DNA from: Limnephilus marmoratus
Lineage: Eukaryota; Arthropoda; Insecta; Trichoptera; Limnephilidae
Direction: 5' to 3'
Length of the DNA stretch: 64,000 nt
NCBI GenBank assembly: GCA_917880885.1
Contig: OU862928.1
Coordinates: 7,521,721-7,585,720 of the forward strand
Numbering within the stretch: the stretch's first letter is position 1; each line of letters starts with the position of its first letter. Under the pieces are notes generated by a model, which was not told the DNA's origin, ran no database searches, and saw only the letters and a program-made list of their open reading frames with translations. The position numbers and the translations under genes were made by a program. Below are positions 58,901 through 64,000 of the stretch, in pieces.

Positions 58901-61900
58901 CAGTTGGAGGGATGGATTCATACGTCTTGTCACTCCTGGACACACTGATCCTCAGATTCATTCCCACCCCTCAATACCTTTTTCCTTCCCAACTTTAACT
59001 ACTAGAACTCCCTATCCTTCCCTTTCTTAAAAAGACCCTCCCCTAAGATGACATAGGCCCTGAGGGAAATTATTTCCCCCAGGGTCGTCTGTATGGAGCT
59101 AATGTAAAAAAAATGTCTGTGCCTGTGATGCCTTTAGGTAAAAACTGTGTGTGTTTTCAGGTGTGGAATACGAGTTCGTGTGAATTTGTACGGACGCTAA
59201 ACGGTCACAAGCGGGGGATCGCATGCCTGCAGTATCGGGATCGGCTGGTGGTCAGCGGCTCAAGCGACAACACCATCCGCCTCTGGGACATCGAGTGCGG
59301 GGCATGTTTACGGTAAACCTTCTTATTTAATAATTTCCCCATTGCTGAGGATCATGAGCCCCCCCCCCCCCCCTCCAATTTCCTTGGTGAACCAGGCCAC
59401 TCACTCCTGGTAGTCCAATGGAGAACCAAGAACATTCCGGACATAGGTGATTTTTGATTAGTACCAAAGCATTGGTGATCTTTCAAACAACTTGTCAGTG
59501 ACCGTGAGCTTTTTTTTACCTTAACCAGTCAAAGGCCAGGCCATTTCACTAAAAAGCACCACTTTGAATTTTGAATTGAATGTTTTTTGGATTAATTTTG
59601 AGCTATCGAATATTATATTGACTGAAACACGTTCCTAGAACAATAAACCATGTACCAAAACAACATTACTTGCATTATTTACGTAAATTAATAGATTTTA
59701 CGATGTTTTAGTCGAGGAACATGCATAAATTGCGACGGGTAAATTGGCGGTAAAATCTGACGTTTCTAAGTCACAGATAAAATCGTTTAAAAATATTCTG
59801 GTGTTGCAAGGTAAAATATTCTGGTGTTGCAAGGTGAATGAAACTTTTACGCATCTCATAGAGTAATGTTGGCGCAAGCGATTCTGACCCTGTTCTTCAT
59901 ACAAATTCTGTACATAGAAGGGCCAAAATCGCAGACAAACAGTTTTTGGTCGATAATTTTATTCAAATTTTCGAATTATTTTCTCGCGCATGCGCATATG
60001 ACGCGCGCGCAATGGCCAATTAGAGGTTAACTCTCACACAGGAGATCGTGACAAAACGAATATACCTCATGGCCTGTTATCTTTGAGGATGTTGTGTGGA
60101 GGTTTTTTTTTTTTATAGGTTTCCTCCCTCCTATAATATGAGTCTTGAAGAGACCTTAGTGACCTTTGGTGACTTAGCAGGGGTGCCTGGGTTCATGGGG
60201 TGAGGTTTGTCTAGATCTTGGCGGCAGGCCGGATCGGGAGAGACTTGTTGAAGGAGACCTTTTGACCTCTCCAGCCAGACTCTCGACCCTATCGCCTTGC
60301 ACCACAGTGGGAAGGATGAATTCATGCACTCCTCTTTCCTTCCCAGAATTTCCTTTCTTTCCTTTTTCTAAAAAGACTCCATAGAGCATTTCCAAAGATG
60401 ACATAGACCCCGTGGGAAATTTTTTTCCTCGGGGCCTCCTGTGTGAAGCTAATATAAAAAAAAAACAGAGGCCCTGAGAAAAATAATGTTTATCAGGAAG
60501 AAATATAGGCCCTGAAAAAAATAATATTCCTCAGGAAGAAATATAGTCATGTCATCTTTGGGGAGGCTGTGTGGAGGATCTTTTTGGTGAGAGAAATTGA
60601 TGAATATGGGTCTTGAAGAGACTCACGTTGTAGGAAGGAGAAAGCACAAGAGATTGGCAATTTTTTTGTTTGTTTTTATTTGTTTTTAATTATGTTATAC
60701 ATATTTAAATGTAAATTTTGATTATTAAAAAAAAATTACATGTGCCGGGCGTGAAATTCAAAATAAATAAATCATTCCACAGCCAAGCTGAGCTATTGAA
60801 CTCAAAAACGAGTCATAGAATCGACCCATTCTCGCGGGACAAATAATGTCAACCGTGTAGTACAAATGTGTTTGGCATGTTTCCCGGTGCCGAAGGAATC
60901 AATGGCGCTAAATCCTTGGAGCATCTTTTGTTGTAATACCGGTAGAACAAGGAAAGCATTTCTACCTGAAGCCTGTCCTCTAACGATTGCATTTGTTAAG
61001 ATTGCAGAGTCCATCAAATGGACCACCCGTTTCTGCAAAAAGTCTAGGGTTATTTTTTCAGGAGTCCTATAATTTCAATACCGCTATATCCGATTTTTTG
61101 ACAAAATGATCTGAGTATGACATCTTATTCACATTTTTGCGAGAAACAAGACTAATCTAAAATTGAGTTTCAAAACCTCCTTTTTCACGACCAAAAACCA
61201 TGCTAAAACTGCGAGTGAGCAACAAAACCCGCTATATCATTCAAGAAGTTACTATCAAAATCCGCTATAGGTATCGGAATTCAACCAATCACGAGCAGTT
61301 ATTTTGCCAAGATGGCGGGTGTAGAAACACGCCCCTTAGGTCAGTTGAGTTTCAAAACCCTCTATATTCCATATAAATCACAAAGTGAGTATCAAAATCC
61401 GATATATACATTTTATCTATCGAAATTACTTAAATATTTCTAGACATACATTGAAAAATGAACACTTTTCGAATGTGTATTACTCCAATACATTACGTAA
61501 AAACATAAAATGCAGTTTTTTATTTACGCTAGAGGTGTGACAGTTTTTTGCGGTTTTCTCCGAATCATTGAAAGTTGATATAGCGGATATAGAAATTGAA
61601 CGACTCATATTTTGGGGCTTCATGAGTGGCTGCCAAACTCTACAGTGAGGCGAACGTGATTTGTACAAGGTCAACAATTGTGTACTATTTATTAATGTAA
61701 GTTTTAATATACGAGTGTGTTCTTTGTTACAGGGTGCTGGAGGGTCACGAGGAGTTGGTGCGGTGCATCCGTTTCGATGCCAAGCGCATAGTGAGCGGTG
61801 CGTACGATGGCAAGATCAAAGTGTGGGACCTGCCCGCCGCGCTCGATCCCCGCGCACCAGCCGCACAGCTCTGCCTGCGCACACTTGTGGTAGGCACTGC

Positions 61901-63819
61901 CAAATATCACCCTCTCATGTATCGTCACATGATTTAGCCAAGACATTATATTTCCGTTAACCATTGAAATAAACAAACTTAGATATTTTAATCTCGTAAA
62001 CAAAACAGTACCAAGACAAAACAGGACACTGAAGAAAAAGAACAACAAAAAAAAGACACACTTGCCATTCTTTTATTGTATTCTATTTTGTACTGTTCTG
62101 TTTTATCCAATTATCCACTAGAGCGATAGCTACCCAAATTTAATTTTGATTTGATCTAAAGATAATTTTTTATTATTTAAAAAATTTTTTTTATGAAATC
62201 TCAAAATAATGGGATAAACAGTGAAATTTAGGTGGATTCATTGTCTTAAACAGCAGTAAGCAGTTCAATTGTTTCTGTATTAATATTTGGAGGTATGATT
62301 TTTGTAATGAGCGCGGCCGAAGCGAAAAACAAACATTCGGGAATCTCCATCGTTCGAGTGGTTATGTAAATATATATGGAATGGTGTGAATTACAGATGC
62401 CATAATTTTATGTATGCAAGTTTGAGTTCTCTAGATTAGATCTTAAACTGCTGTATTTCATCAATCAACTCAACATTTAATTTTTACAAACCTCTGTCGG
62501 GCTGCTGTATTTTATCAAACAACTCGACATTTAATTTTAACAAACCGCTCTCGGGCTGCTTTATTTTATCAAACAACTCAACATTTAATTTGACAAACTG
62601 CTATCAGGCTACTATATTTTTTTAATCACAGTTCTTAATGTGTCCCAAACATTACTGAGATACAATCATGTTCAAATTAAAAAAAAAAAAAACATGTGAA
62701 AATTTTTTCATATTTGTTAATTGCATGCATTACAGATGTGTTTGGTGTCAAAAGGCCTCTTTGTTCAACATAAAAATGACATTCCTTATGTAAAGCAATC
62801 CTAAAAAAAATAATTTATTAACTTATGAATAATTTTATAACAAAACCATTTTCTAAAAAGTAATGTGCCATACAGTCACTTGAACCAAAGGCCTTTGGAA
62901 TAGCCAATCATATTGAATTGCTGTATTTGTATTTCATGTTTTGACTTTGACTAAGTGGAATATATAGTGTTTTCTCTCTTTTTCCCTATCCCTCTCCTTC
63001 CGACACGCACAACACACAACGCTGAATCTAAATATACCTCTATACCTACAACTTGCTCAATGAATGACGCAATCCCCAAAAAATTACGTTAAAATCTAAC
63101 ATTTTTAAATCATTCTCTTTGATGATTCACTCCTCAAAATTTTTACTTTTAATTCTGAAATAAATTCAACCAATTTAACTGTTTATTCTCTCGAAACACT
63201 TTTGAATGTGGAATCATTTTTAATTCACCCATTTAACTATTTATTCTCTCTGAACACTTTTGAATGTGGAATCATTTTTAATCCACCCAACTGTTTATTC
63301 TCTCGAAACACTTTTGAATGTGGAATCATTTTTGATTCACCCATTTAACTGTTTATTCTCTCGTAACACTTTTGAATGTGGAATCATTTTTGATCCACCC
63401 ATTTAACTATTTATTCTCTCGAAACACTTTTGAATGTGGAATCCACTCCTATTTGATCCACTCCTCAAAAAACACTTTAAAATTAAAACTTTCTACAATC
63501 TAAACATTGATTTGTGACAATGATTCTGTCATTCAATCGTTTGACCATCGATTGATTCTCCGTAAACGACGTTATGTGCGTCTGGTAATGGTGCCATATA
63601 ATTCCGTCTGCGATTGAACGTGTCCTTCATCTTTCCCGTTCCCGCTCCCTGGTTTTCCCCCCCAGGAGCACACGGGGCGTGTGTTCCGGCTGCAGTTTGA
63701 CGAGTTCCAGATCGTGTCCTCGTCGCACGATGACACCATCCTCGTGTGGGACTTCCTCAACTGCGCGCCGGCGCCCCCGCCCGACGAGGGACAGCCCAGC
63801 CCCGTCAACATCAGCATGG
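28859..63819 (+). CDS. slmb: slimb / beta-TrCP, F-box WD40 protein (10 exons, C-terminus beyond window)
   Basis: Exons at 28859-28912, 48315-48449, 50815-50923, 52073-52259, 55018-55282, 56244-56435, 57761-57904, 59161-59312, 61733-61889 and 63666-63819 join in phase to 1549 nt (about 516 residues). Known function: substrate receptor of the SCF ubiquitin ligase, binding phosphodegrons in beta-catenin/Armadillo, Ci/Gli, IkappaB-like and Period proteins. Visible domains are the dimerisation segment ([20 protein letters not shown]), the F-box ([20 protein letters not shown] to WKKLVERKV) and seven WD40 repeats from about residue 217 to 505. Drosophila Slimb is of similar length, so only a few codons are missing past 63819, which ends in phase 1. 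Residues 19-50 diverge most from fly Slimb. The introns are full of transposons. Confidence 0.97.
28921..29955. other. Start of slimb intron 1, no repeat recognised
   Basis: AT-rich intronic sequence. It includes a GCCATCTT motif (PHO/YY1-like) near 28980 but no supported feature. Confidence 0.3.
29960..30350. mobile_element. Relative of the TIR element at 26785
   Basis: It shares the ends (GGTGAATCAAAAGGTTTTTT at right, GGGATGACTGGACATG at left) and the CAACTGTTTGCATT core, but is shorter and more diverged. Confidence 0.55.
30360..31180. other. AT-rich intron sequence
   Basis: It has fragments resembling TTAA MITE interiors (AGCGCAAGCGATTCTGATTT at 30623). No ends or genes are visible. Confidence 0.35.
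31190..32352 (-). mobile_element. Helitron remnant with a nested retroposon
   Basis: The minus strand at 31240-31312 encodes a decayed ACSR-GK-DLF helicase C-terminus. The element resumes at 32045 with sequence matching 20365 onward. Its 5' end near 32352 reads TCTTAATATATAAAAATGAA. Insert 31312-32040 interrupts it. Confidence 0.7.
31312..32040 (+). repeat. Retroposon with the shared LINE tail
   Basis: It runs from CTACGTTTGGTGACTTAGCA to TTCCATGTGGAGCTAAAGTA and poly-A. An extra AT-rich segment (31600-31960) has been inserted before the tail. It is inserted within the Helitron helicase region. Confidence 0.65.
32765..33070 (+). repeat. tRNA-derived SINE, near full length
   Basis: A tRNA-like head (CCGTTGTCGAGGAGTAAG, GGATTGAATGCC) is followed by the body seen at 1-200 and then by the segment shared in inverse with 26405 and 39046. 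This copy links the head and body of the family. Confidence 0.65.
33100..33860. other. AT-rich intron sequence
   Basis: 33110-33290 resembles TTAA MITE interiors. The remainder shows no supported feature. Confidence 0.35.
33873..34552 (+). mobile_element. Helitron, 680 bp, complete ends
   Basis: It starts TC (TCTTATATGTAAAAATCTCG) after A33872 and ends GGGTCAGCTAG before T34553. The TC..CTAG ends and A/T insertion site are Helitron hallmarks. It is non-coding. Confidence 0.82.
34680..35090 (+). repeat. Retroposon with the shared LINE tail
   Basis: It begins GGGAGGCAGGTATGGGTACC and ends CCTCCTGTGTCAAGTTAATG with poly-A. It is a full-length member of the family at 9208, with no open frame. 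Confidence 0.72.
35150..35310. repeat. Element A fragment
   Basis: TGCGGCAAACGTAGTGTTAT, GAAAACTGTCAAA and ATACGGCCGATTTAATACAC match element A in the same orientation as the copy at 13960-14680. Confidence 0.55.
35660..36105 (-). repeat. Retroposon with the shared LINE tail, minus copy
   Basis: It starts with poly-T and the inverted tail (GGACCTGAGGAAAATAATTT) and ends near AACCACTTGGGGTGACC..GGTTATCCAATAAA. The chance open frame across it is not a gene. Confidence 0.7.
36427..36600 (+). repeat. tRNA-like SINE (Thr-UGU-like head)
   Basis: 36433-36505 forms a tRNA shape: acceptor GACACCT/AGGTGCC with one mismatch, A box TAGCTCAGTTGGTAGA, B box GGGTTCGAGTCTC, and a loop reading TGT. Position 33 is A rather than U. 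The flanking 100 bp recurs with the head at 44215-44390 (minus), so this is a SINE family rather than a tRNA gene. Confidence 0.72.
36660..37500. repeat. Unclassified repeat D
   Basis: It is shared, inverted, with 49440-50133 (for example AGCTGGTACGGAGAATAATC, GAAAGATTGTTCTTTTATCT). The coding potential is weak; I do not recognise the family. The copy at 49440 is interrupted by a TTAA MITE. Confidence 0.55.
37505..37960. mobile_element. Element B, inverted partial copy
   Basis: It shares CCATAGACATGTGAATATTA, the TTTTAGATTCA-type region in reverse and TGGGAGCGCG in reverse with 3177-3795 and 54265-54895. Confidence 0.6.
37965..39045 (-). mobile_element. LINE 3' part with RNase H domain
   Basis: The minus frame 38080-38919 encodes an RNase H fold: [19 protein letters not shown], then [11 protein letters not shown] with catalytic-type Asp, and [23 protein letters not shown]-like segment ([18 protein letters not shown]) follows. 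RNase H is typical of I/R1-type LINEs. Poly-T at 37965 is the 3' tail. Its 5' end is folded into a palindrome (38819-39045). Confidence 0.88.
39046..39280 (+). repeat. SINE body fragment
   Basis: It matches 26405-26660: GAGACTATGGCATCCCCAG, CCATTCAGATCTGGTCACCA, GGGCGATACTGAGAGTATTA. It abuts the palindromic end of the LINE. Confidence 0.6.
39560..39720. repeat. End copy of the TIR transposon at 7714
   Basis: CGCTTTTATTATTACCGTGA through GTGAGACAAAAGATGGGACA matches 7714-7870. Only one terminus is present, cut at the TTAA MITE that follows. Confidence 0.65.
39724..40417. mobile_element. TTAA MITE
   Basis: It is bounded by TTAA at 39724-39727 (then CCCCTGAGG) and 40414-40417. The interior matches 48470-49106 across most of its length (TTATTTCCGCTTCACAATTA, TGTACTTGACTGCTAT). 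Confidence 0.75.
40650..40936 (-). mobile_element. Helitron 5' part
   Basis: The minus strand starts TCTTAATATATAAAAATTAA at 40936 and continues through ATCCGATTGCAATGAAATTT, as in the elements at 20205 and 31190. The helicase tail is absent. Confidence 0.6.
41255..41965. mobile_element. TTAA MITE carrying a Helitron fragment
   Basis: It is bounded by TTAA at 41255-41258 and 41962-41965, with ends CCCCTCAGGC and CCTGGGGGG. The interior matches 51252-51890. A Helitron-type sequence (about 41392-41648, ending GGGTCTGCTAG) sits inside. Confidence 0.75.
42240..42330 (+). mobile_element. LINE polymerase scrap
   Basis: The plus frame reads [20 protein letters not shown], which matches the minus-strand LINE at 55780-55900. 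Confidence 0.5.
42765..43010 (+). mobile_element. LINE 3' end with shared tail
   Basis: The plus frame reads [20 protein letters not shown] then [15 protein letters not shown], followed by the tail and poly-A. It is a sister of 16460-17000. Confidence 0.78.
43595..43981 (+). mobile_element. Helitron with duplicated 5' section
   Basis: It begins near GTATAAAATGAAGTCACTCA; that ~115 bp block is repeated (43720 on). It ends GTGGCCGGGTCTGCTAG before T. The related fragment lies at 41392-41648. Confidence 0.65.
44000..44205 (-). mobile_element. RTE-like LINE 3' end
   Basis: It matches the 3' ends at 23781 and 56795 in inverse (GGACCGCCAGACAACTCTGT, CAAGTATCTGATTCACTTGA). Confidence 0.65.
44215..44390 (-). 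repeat. tRNA-like SINE
   Basis: Inverse copy of 36427-36600, including the B box (GACTCGAACCCAGGACC on plus) and the AATATTAGCGAAACTCAATC flank. It belongs to a dispersed family. Confidence 0.72.
44464..45893. mobile_element. TIR element with internal 71 bp minisatellite
   Basis: Ends AGGGAACTTACCCATACTAT and ATAGTATGGGTACGTTCCCT form an inverted pair, with poly-G runs inside both. The centre (44630-45735) is a tandem array of ~71 bp units (ACGCAGCAAGCGCCGTATTA, AAAGACAAATATAAGCCAAA). One unit is split by a TTAA MITE. Confidence 0.75.
44971..45614. mobile_element. TTAA MITE inside the minisatellite
   Basis: TTAA at 44971-44974 and 45611-45614. Neighbouring units read GCCGTATTAATAAAGAC uninterrupted, so the insertion duplicated exactly TTAA. 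It ends CTCGTTG..CAACAGG, the same family as 50134, 58192 and 59521. Confidence 0.9.
45900..47140. other. AT-rich intron; one LINE scrap at 46040-46215
   Basis: 46040-46215 (minus) matches RTE-like LINE ends (CATGCATGGTTTTACCACAT, CTCATTTCTACAGCATTCAG). The rest shows no supported feature. Confidence 0.45.
47146..47973 (-). mobile_element. mariner deletion derivative with intact ends
   Basis: 31 bp inverted repeats start TTAGGTCCTTACATATGAAA, flanked by TA on both sides (47144-47145, 47974-47975). The minus strand encodes a mariner transposase N-terminus ([36 protein letters not shown]). This is joined near 47515, after a large deletion and frame change, to the C-terminus ([20 protein letters not shown], with the third catalytic Asp). 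The first two catalytic Asp are gone, so it is not autonomous but has good ends for mobilisation in trans. Confidence 0.9.
48315..48449 (+). CDS. slmb: slimb exon 2
   Basis: The acceptor TGTTACAG precedes and the donor GTAAAT follows. It encodes a variable arginine/glutamate-rich stretch, then [17 protein letters not shown], which aligns with the EREL-C--YF-QW-E--Q segment of Slimb/beta-TrCP. It has 45 codons, phase 0 at both ends. Confidence 0.88.
48470..49106. mobile_element. TTAA MITE
   Basis: TTAA at 48470-48473 and 49103-49106; the interior matches 39724-40417. It begins only 20 bp after the exon 2 donor. Confidence 0.68.
49440..50133. repeat. Unclassified repeat D, second copy
   Basis: Inverse match of 36660-37500. 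It continues beyond the TTAA MITE at 50514-50570 (ATGACATATTTCTGG, CCTCTTAA), which shows that the MITE split it. Confidence 0.6.
50134..50513. mobile_element. TTAA MITE inside repeat D
   Basis: TTAA at 50134-50137 and 50510-50513. The flanks join to match repeat D at about 36820-36840. It is the same subfamily as 44971-45614. Confidence 0.85.
50815..50923 (+). CDS. slmb: slimb exon 3 (dimerisation domain)
   Basis: The acceptor GTGTTGCAG precedes and the donor GTAAGT follows. It encodes [20 protein letters not shown] then [16 protein letters not shown], the WD40-FBXW dimerisation region next to the F-box. It ends in phase 1. Confidence 0.97.
51252..51890. mobile_element. TTAA MITE
   Basis: TTAA at 51252-51255 and 51887-51890, with ends CCCCTCAGGC and TTGAGGGG. 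The interior matches 41255-41965. Confidence 0.82.
52073..52259 (+). CDS. slmb: slimb exon 4 (F-box)
   Basis: The acceptor GCGTTCCAG precedes and the donor GTGAGT follows. It encodes the F-box that binds Skp1 ([19 protein letters not shown] and on to [16 protein letters not shown]), then [15 protein letters not shown]. It is strongly GC-rich. A decayed partial copy lies 1.2 kb downstream. Confidence 0.97.
52320..53195. mobile_element. TIR element of about 875 bp
   Basis: Ends TAATAGGCCACTTGCAT and ATGCAAGTGGCCTATTA are a perfect 17 bp inverted pair. It is non-coding. It contains a perfect 21 bp stem hairpin at 52810-52860. Confidence 0.82.
52810..52860. repeat. Perfect 21 bp hairpin
   Basis: Stems 52810-52830 and 52840-52860 are exactly complementary around a 9 nt loop (CCATTAATT). 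The sequence includes AAGAGAACCCCGTAC. Confidence 0.9.
53200..53425. repeat. TAACTAAT-type simple repeat
   Basis: Degenerate tandem TTAACTAATGT units. Similar sequence follows the exon 4 donor at 52262-52320, so the array once ran through the site now holding the TIR element. Confidence 0.7.
53428..53490 (+). pseudogene. slmb: Decayed copy of part of slimb exon 4
   Basis: It matches exon 4 at about 52130-52197: TGTGCTGTTGAGCTG, then GGCAGAGGGTCATTTCCGAG and GGGATGCTATGGAA, with a 6 bp gap and several substitutions. It lacks splice sites and both exon ends. It is cut off at right by a TTAA MITE end. Confidence 0.85.
53492..53862. mobile_element. TTAA MITE, right end lost
   Basis: It begins TTAACCCCTGGGG, then has an AT-rich interior like other members. 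The right side is truncated by the retroposon at 53865. Confidence 0.55.
53865..54250 (+). repeat. Retroposon with the shared LINE tail
   Basis: It runs from CACCCCTGCCGTAAGTCACC to GTATGGAGCTAATG plus poly-A. It is a full family member, and the frames are not conserved. Confidence 0.7.
54265..54895. mobile_element. Element B, second full copy
   Basis: It matches 3177-3795 over its length. Near its right end it has a stacked hairpin (54796-54811 with 54828-54843, 16 bp perfect), absent as such from the first copy. Confidence 0.68.
55018..55282 (+). CDS. slmb: slimb exon 5 (linker, WD repeat 1)
   Basis: The acceptor ATGTTTCAG precedes and GTGAAA follows. It encodes the helical linker ([20 protein letters not shown]) and WD1 ([20 protein letters not shown] then IKIWD). 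It completes Trp162 across the intron. Confidence 0.97.
55370..55765 (+). repeat. Retroposon with the shared LINE tail
   Basis: It starts GGTGGGTATGGGTACTGCCG and ends CCTGAGTGGAGCTAATG with poly-A. The middle has a small internal rearrangement near 55470. Confidence 0.7.
55780..56240 (-). mobile_element. LINE polymerase fragments flanking an AT-rich insert
   Basis: Minus frames read [20 protein letters not shown] (55780-55900) and [20 protein letters not shown] (56110-56230), in the same order as in non-LTR polymerases. They are separated by MITE-like AT-rich DNA (55920-56105). The fragment reaches to about 10 bp from the exon 6 acceptor. Confidence 0.68.
56244..56435 (+). CDS. slmb: slimb exon 6 (WD repeats 2-3)
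   Basis: The acceptor TGTTTCCAG precedes and GTACGT follows. It encodes [37 protein letters not shown] and [20 protein letters not shown]. It has 64 codons, phase 0. Confidence 0.97.
56795..57545 (-). mobile_element. RTE-like LINE 3' end inside the mariner remnant
   Basis: The minus frame reads [40 protein letters not shown] and [15 protein letters not shown], then the family 3' end. It is itself interrupted at 57148-57247. Confidence 0.85.
57148..57247 (-). mobile_element. Retroposon tail inside the RTE-like LINE
   Basis: Poly-T, then the inverted shared tail (GAGCTCCACACAGGAGGCCC to GATGCTGTGTGGAGGG). It splits the LINE codons that read [13 protein letters not shown] in the copy at 23781. 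It is the innermost of three nested insertions. Confidence 0.82.
57761..57904 (+). CDS. slmb: slimb exon 7 (WD repeats 3-4)
   Basis: The acceptor TTTGTTGCAG precedes and GTAACG follows. It encodes [20 protein letters not shown] and [19 protein letters not shown]. It has 48 codons, phase 0. Confidence 0.97.
58080..58191 (+). repeat. Retroposon 5' part, cut by a TTAA MITE
   Basis: It starts GGGAGGCGGGTATGAGTATC and stops in GTTTGGTGACTTA at the MITE boundary. A near-identical lead sequence (CTCAAGGGGCTGTTAGTTTC) precedes the next copy at 58690. Confidence 0.65.
58192..58664. mobile_element. TTAA MITE
   Basis: TTAA at 58192-58195 and 58661-58664. It matches 59521-60030 closely (AAAGCACCACTTTGAATTTT, CGTTTAAAAATATTCTGG). 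Confidence 0.78.
58690..59112 (+). repeat. Retroposon with the shared LINE tail, next to exon 8
   Basis: Full family member ending TGTATGGAGCTAATG plus A-run at 59112, about 48 bp before the exon 8 splice acceptor. Confidence 0.72.
59161..59312 (+). CDS. slmb: slimb exon 8 (WD repeat 5)
   Basis: The acceptor TGTTTTCAG precedes and GTAAAC follows. It encodes [20 protein letters not shown] and [20 protein letters not shown] then [11 protein letters not shown]. It ends in phase 2. Confidence 0.97.
59521..60030. mobile_element. TTAA MITE
   Basis: TTAA at 59521-59524 and 60027-60030. A short internal direct repeat (AATATTCTGGTGTTGCAAGG twice near 59815) is present. Confidence 0.82.
60040..60620. 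repeat. Retroposon fragments with shared tail, both orientations
   Basis: Inverted tail at 60040-60110, a plus copy at 60160-60460, then inverted tail pieces with a short tandem repeat (GGAAGAAATATAG) at 60470-60620. Confidence 0.6.
60790..61060 (-). mobile_element. LINE polymerase scrap
   Basis: The minus frame reads [20 protein letters not shown] then [17 protein letters not shown]. It is open but short and LINE-like at best, and lies inside a slimb intron. The family is uncertain. Confidence 0.35.
61072..61601. repeat. Cluster of a ~20 bp dispersed motif
   Basis: The motif GAGTTTCAAAACCCGCTATAT, in variants, occurs at about 61072, 61165, 61216, 61251, 61346 and 61387, and inverted at 61577-61601. 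It may be the interior of an unrecognised transposon in slimb intron 8. Confidence 0.55.
61733..61889 (+). CDS. slmb: slimb exon 9 (WD repeat 6)
   Basis: The acceptor TTTGTTACAG precedes and GTAGGC follows. It encodes [20 protein letters not shown] and [20 protein letters not shown], then LCLRTLV. It ends in phase 0. Confidence 0.96.
61940..62440. other. AT-rich intron sequence
   Basis: No gene or repeat recognised. Confidence 0.35.
62448..62630. repeat. ~61 bp tandem repeat, three units
   Basis: Units share CTGTATTTTATCAAACAACT, ACATTTAATTTTAACAAAC and GGGCTGCT. Moderate divergence. Confidence 0.8.
62640..63170. other. AT-rich intron sequence
   Basis: Nothing identified apart from poly-A runs. 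Confidence 0.3.
63178..63450. repeat. ~57 bp tandem repeat, five units
   Basis: Units share ACTGTTTATTCTCTCGAAAC and ACTTTTGAATGTGGAATCAT with only a few differences. It lies in the last visible slimb intron, 215 bp before exon 10. Confidence 0.88.
63666..63819 (+). CDS. slmb: slimb exon 10 (WD repeat 7)
   Basis: The acceptor CCCCCAG precedes and GTAAGC follows. It encodes [20 protein letters not shown] and [12 protein letters not shown], then a proline-rich segment [19 protein letters not shown]. It ends in phase 1. At least one more short coding exon must lie beyond the window. Confidence 0.96.
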
Positions 63820-64000
63820 GTAAGCAACTACCAAACAACAATACATTACAACATTACTTTTATTATAGACAATCGTCCGTTAAGAAAGTTTAGACAAAAA
63901 TGATGGGCGTTGCGTTTGTTTTTTTTTTTATTTAATGGCAACACCAAGATGGTTCAAAGGAAAAATAATGCAACTTCAAATAAGCATTATGGTGCAAGTG

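Noticed and set aside
63178..63450. CRISPR-like array
   Set aside because: Units are contiguous tandem copies without distinct spacers, in a eukaryotic intron; it is a minisatellite.

Overview
The window is eukaryotic nuclear DNA, most likely from an insect and probably a moth or butterfly. The reasons are two spliced genes typical of insects (a ZAD-type C2H2 zinc-finger gene and slimb/beta-TrCP), AT-rich introns with GC-rich exons, and a dense, recent and deeply nested load of Helitrons, RTE-like LINEs, TTAA-targeting MITEs, mariners and tRNA-derived SINEs. The order-level assignment is inference.

Region 1 (496-19899, + strand) holds a complete ZAD-C2H2 zinc-finger gene. Nine coding exons join with matching phases into 1662 nt, or 553 residues plus stop: an N-terminal ZAD, a basic linker and 11 zinc fingers. 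The product is probably a nuclear DNA-binding regulator; I cannot name the orthologue. Its introns contain LINE, MITE and SINE insertions. Intron 5 carries a 3.8 kb Helitron (10001-13806) filled with a tandem array that reads as perfect heat-shock elements. Exon 7 has a nearly identical 224 bp partial tandem duplication.

Region 2 (19900-28695) is intergenic and consists of nested transposons: Helitrons, a pair of TIR elements, RTE LINE ends, a G-rich MITE with CACGTG sites and a TTAA MITE sitting in a LINE.

Region 3 (28696-64000, + strand) holds slimb/beta-TrCP, the F-box/WD40 substrate receptor of SCF E3 ubiquitin ligases. Ten coding exons (28859-63819) give about 516 residues in phase; the last few residues lie beyond the window. 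Intron 1 is 19.4 kb. The introns again hold nested elements, including a mariner deletion derivative with intact ends, a mariner pseudogene carrying a LINE that carries a further retroposon tail, at least nine TTAA-bounded MITEs, and a decayed copy of part of the F-box exon.

The two genes are co-oriented and about 9 kb apart. Nothing suggests that they are functionally coupled. I found no rRNA gene, CRISPR array or bacterial-type operon. The strongest unexpected signal is the heat-shock-element array inside a Helitron.
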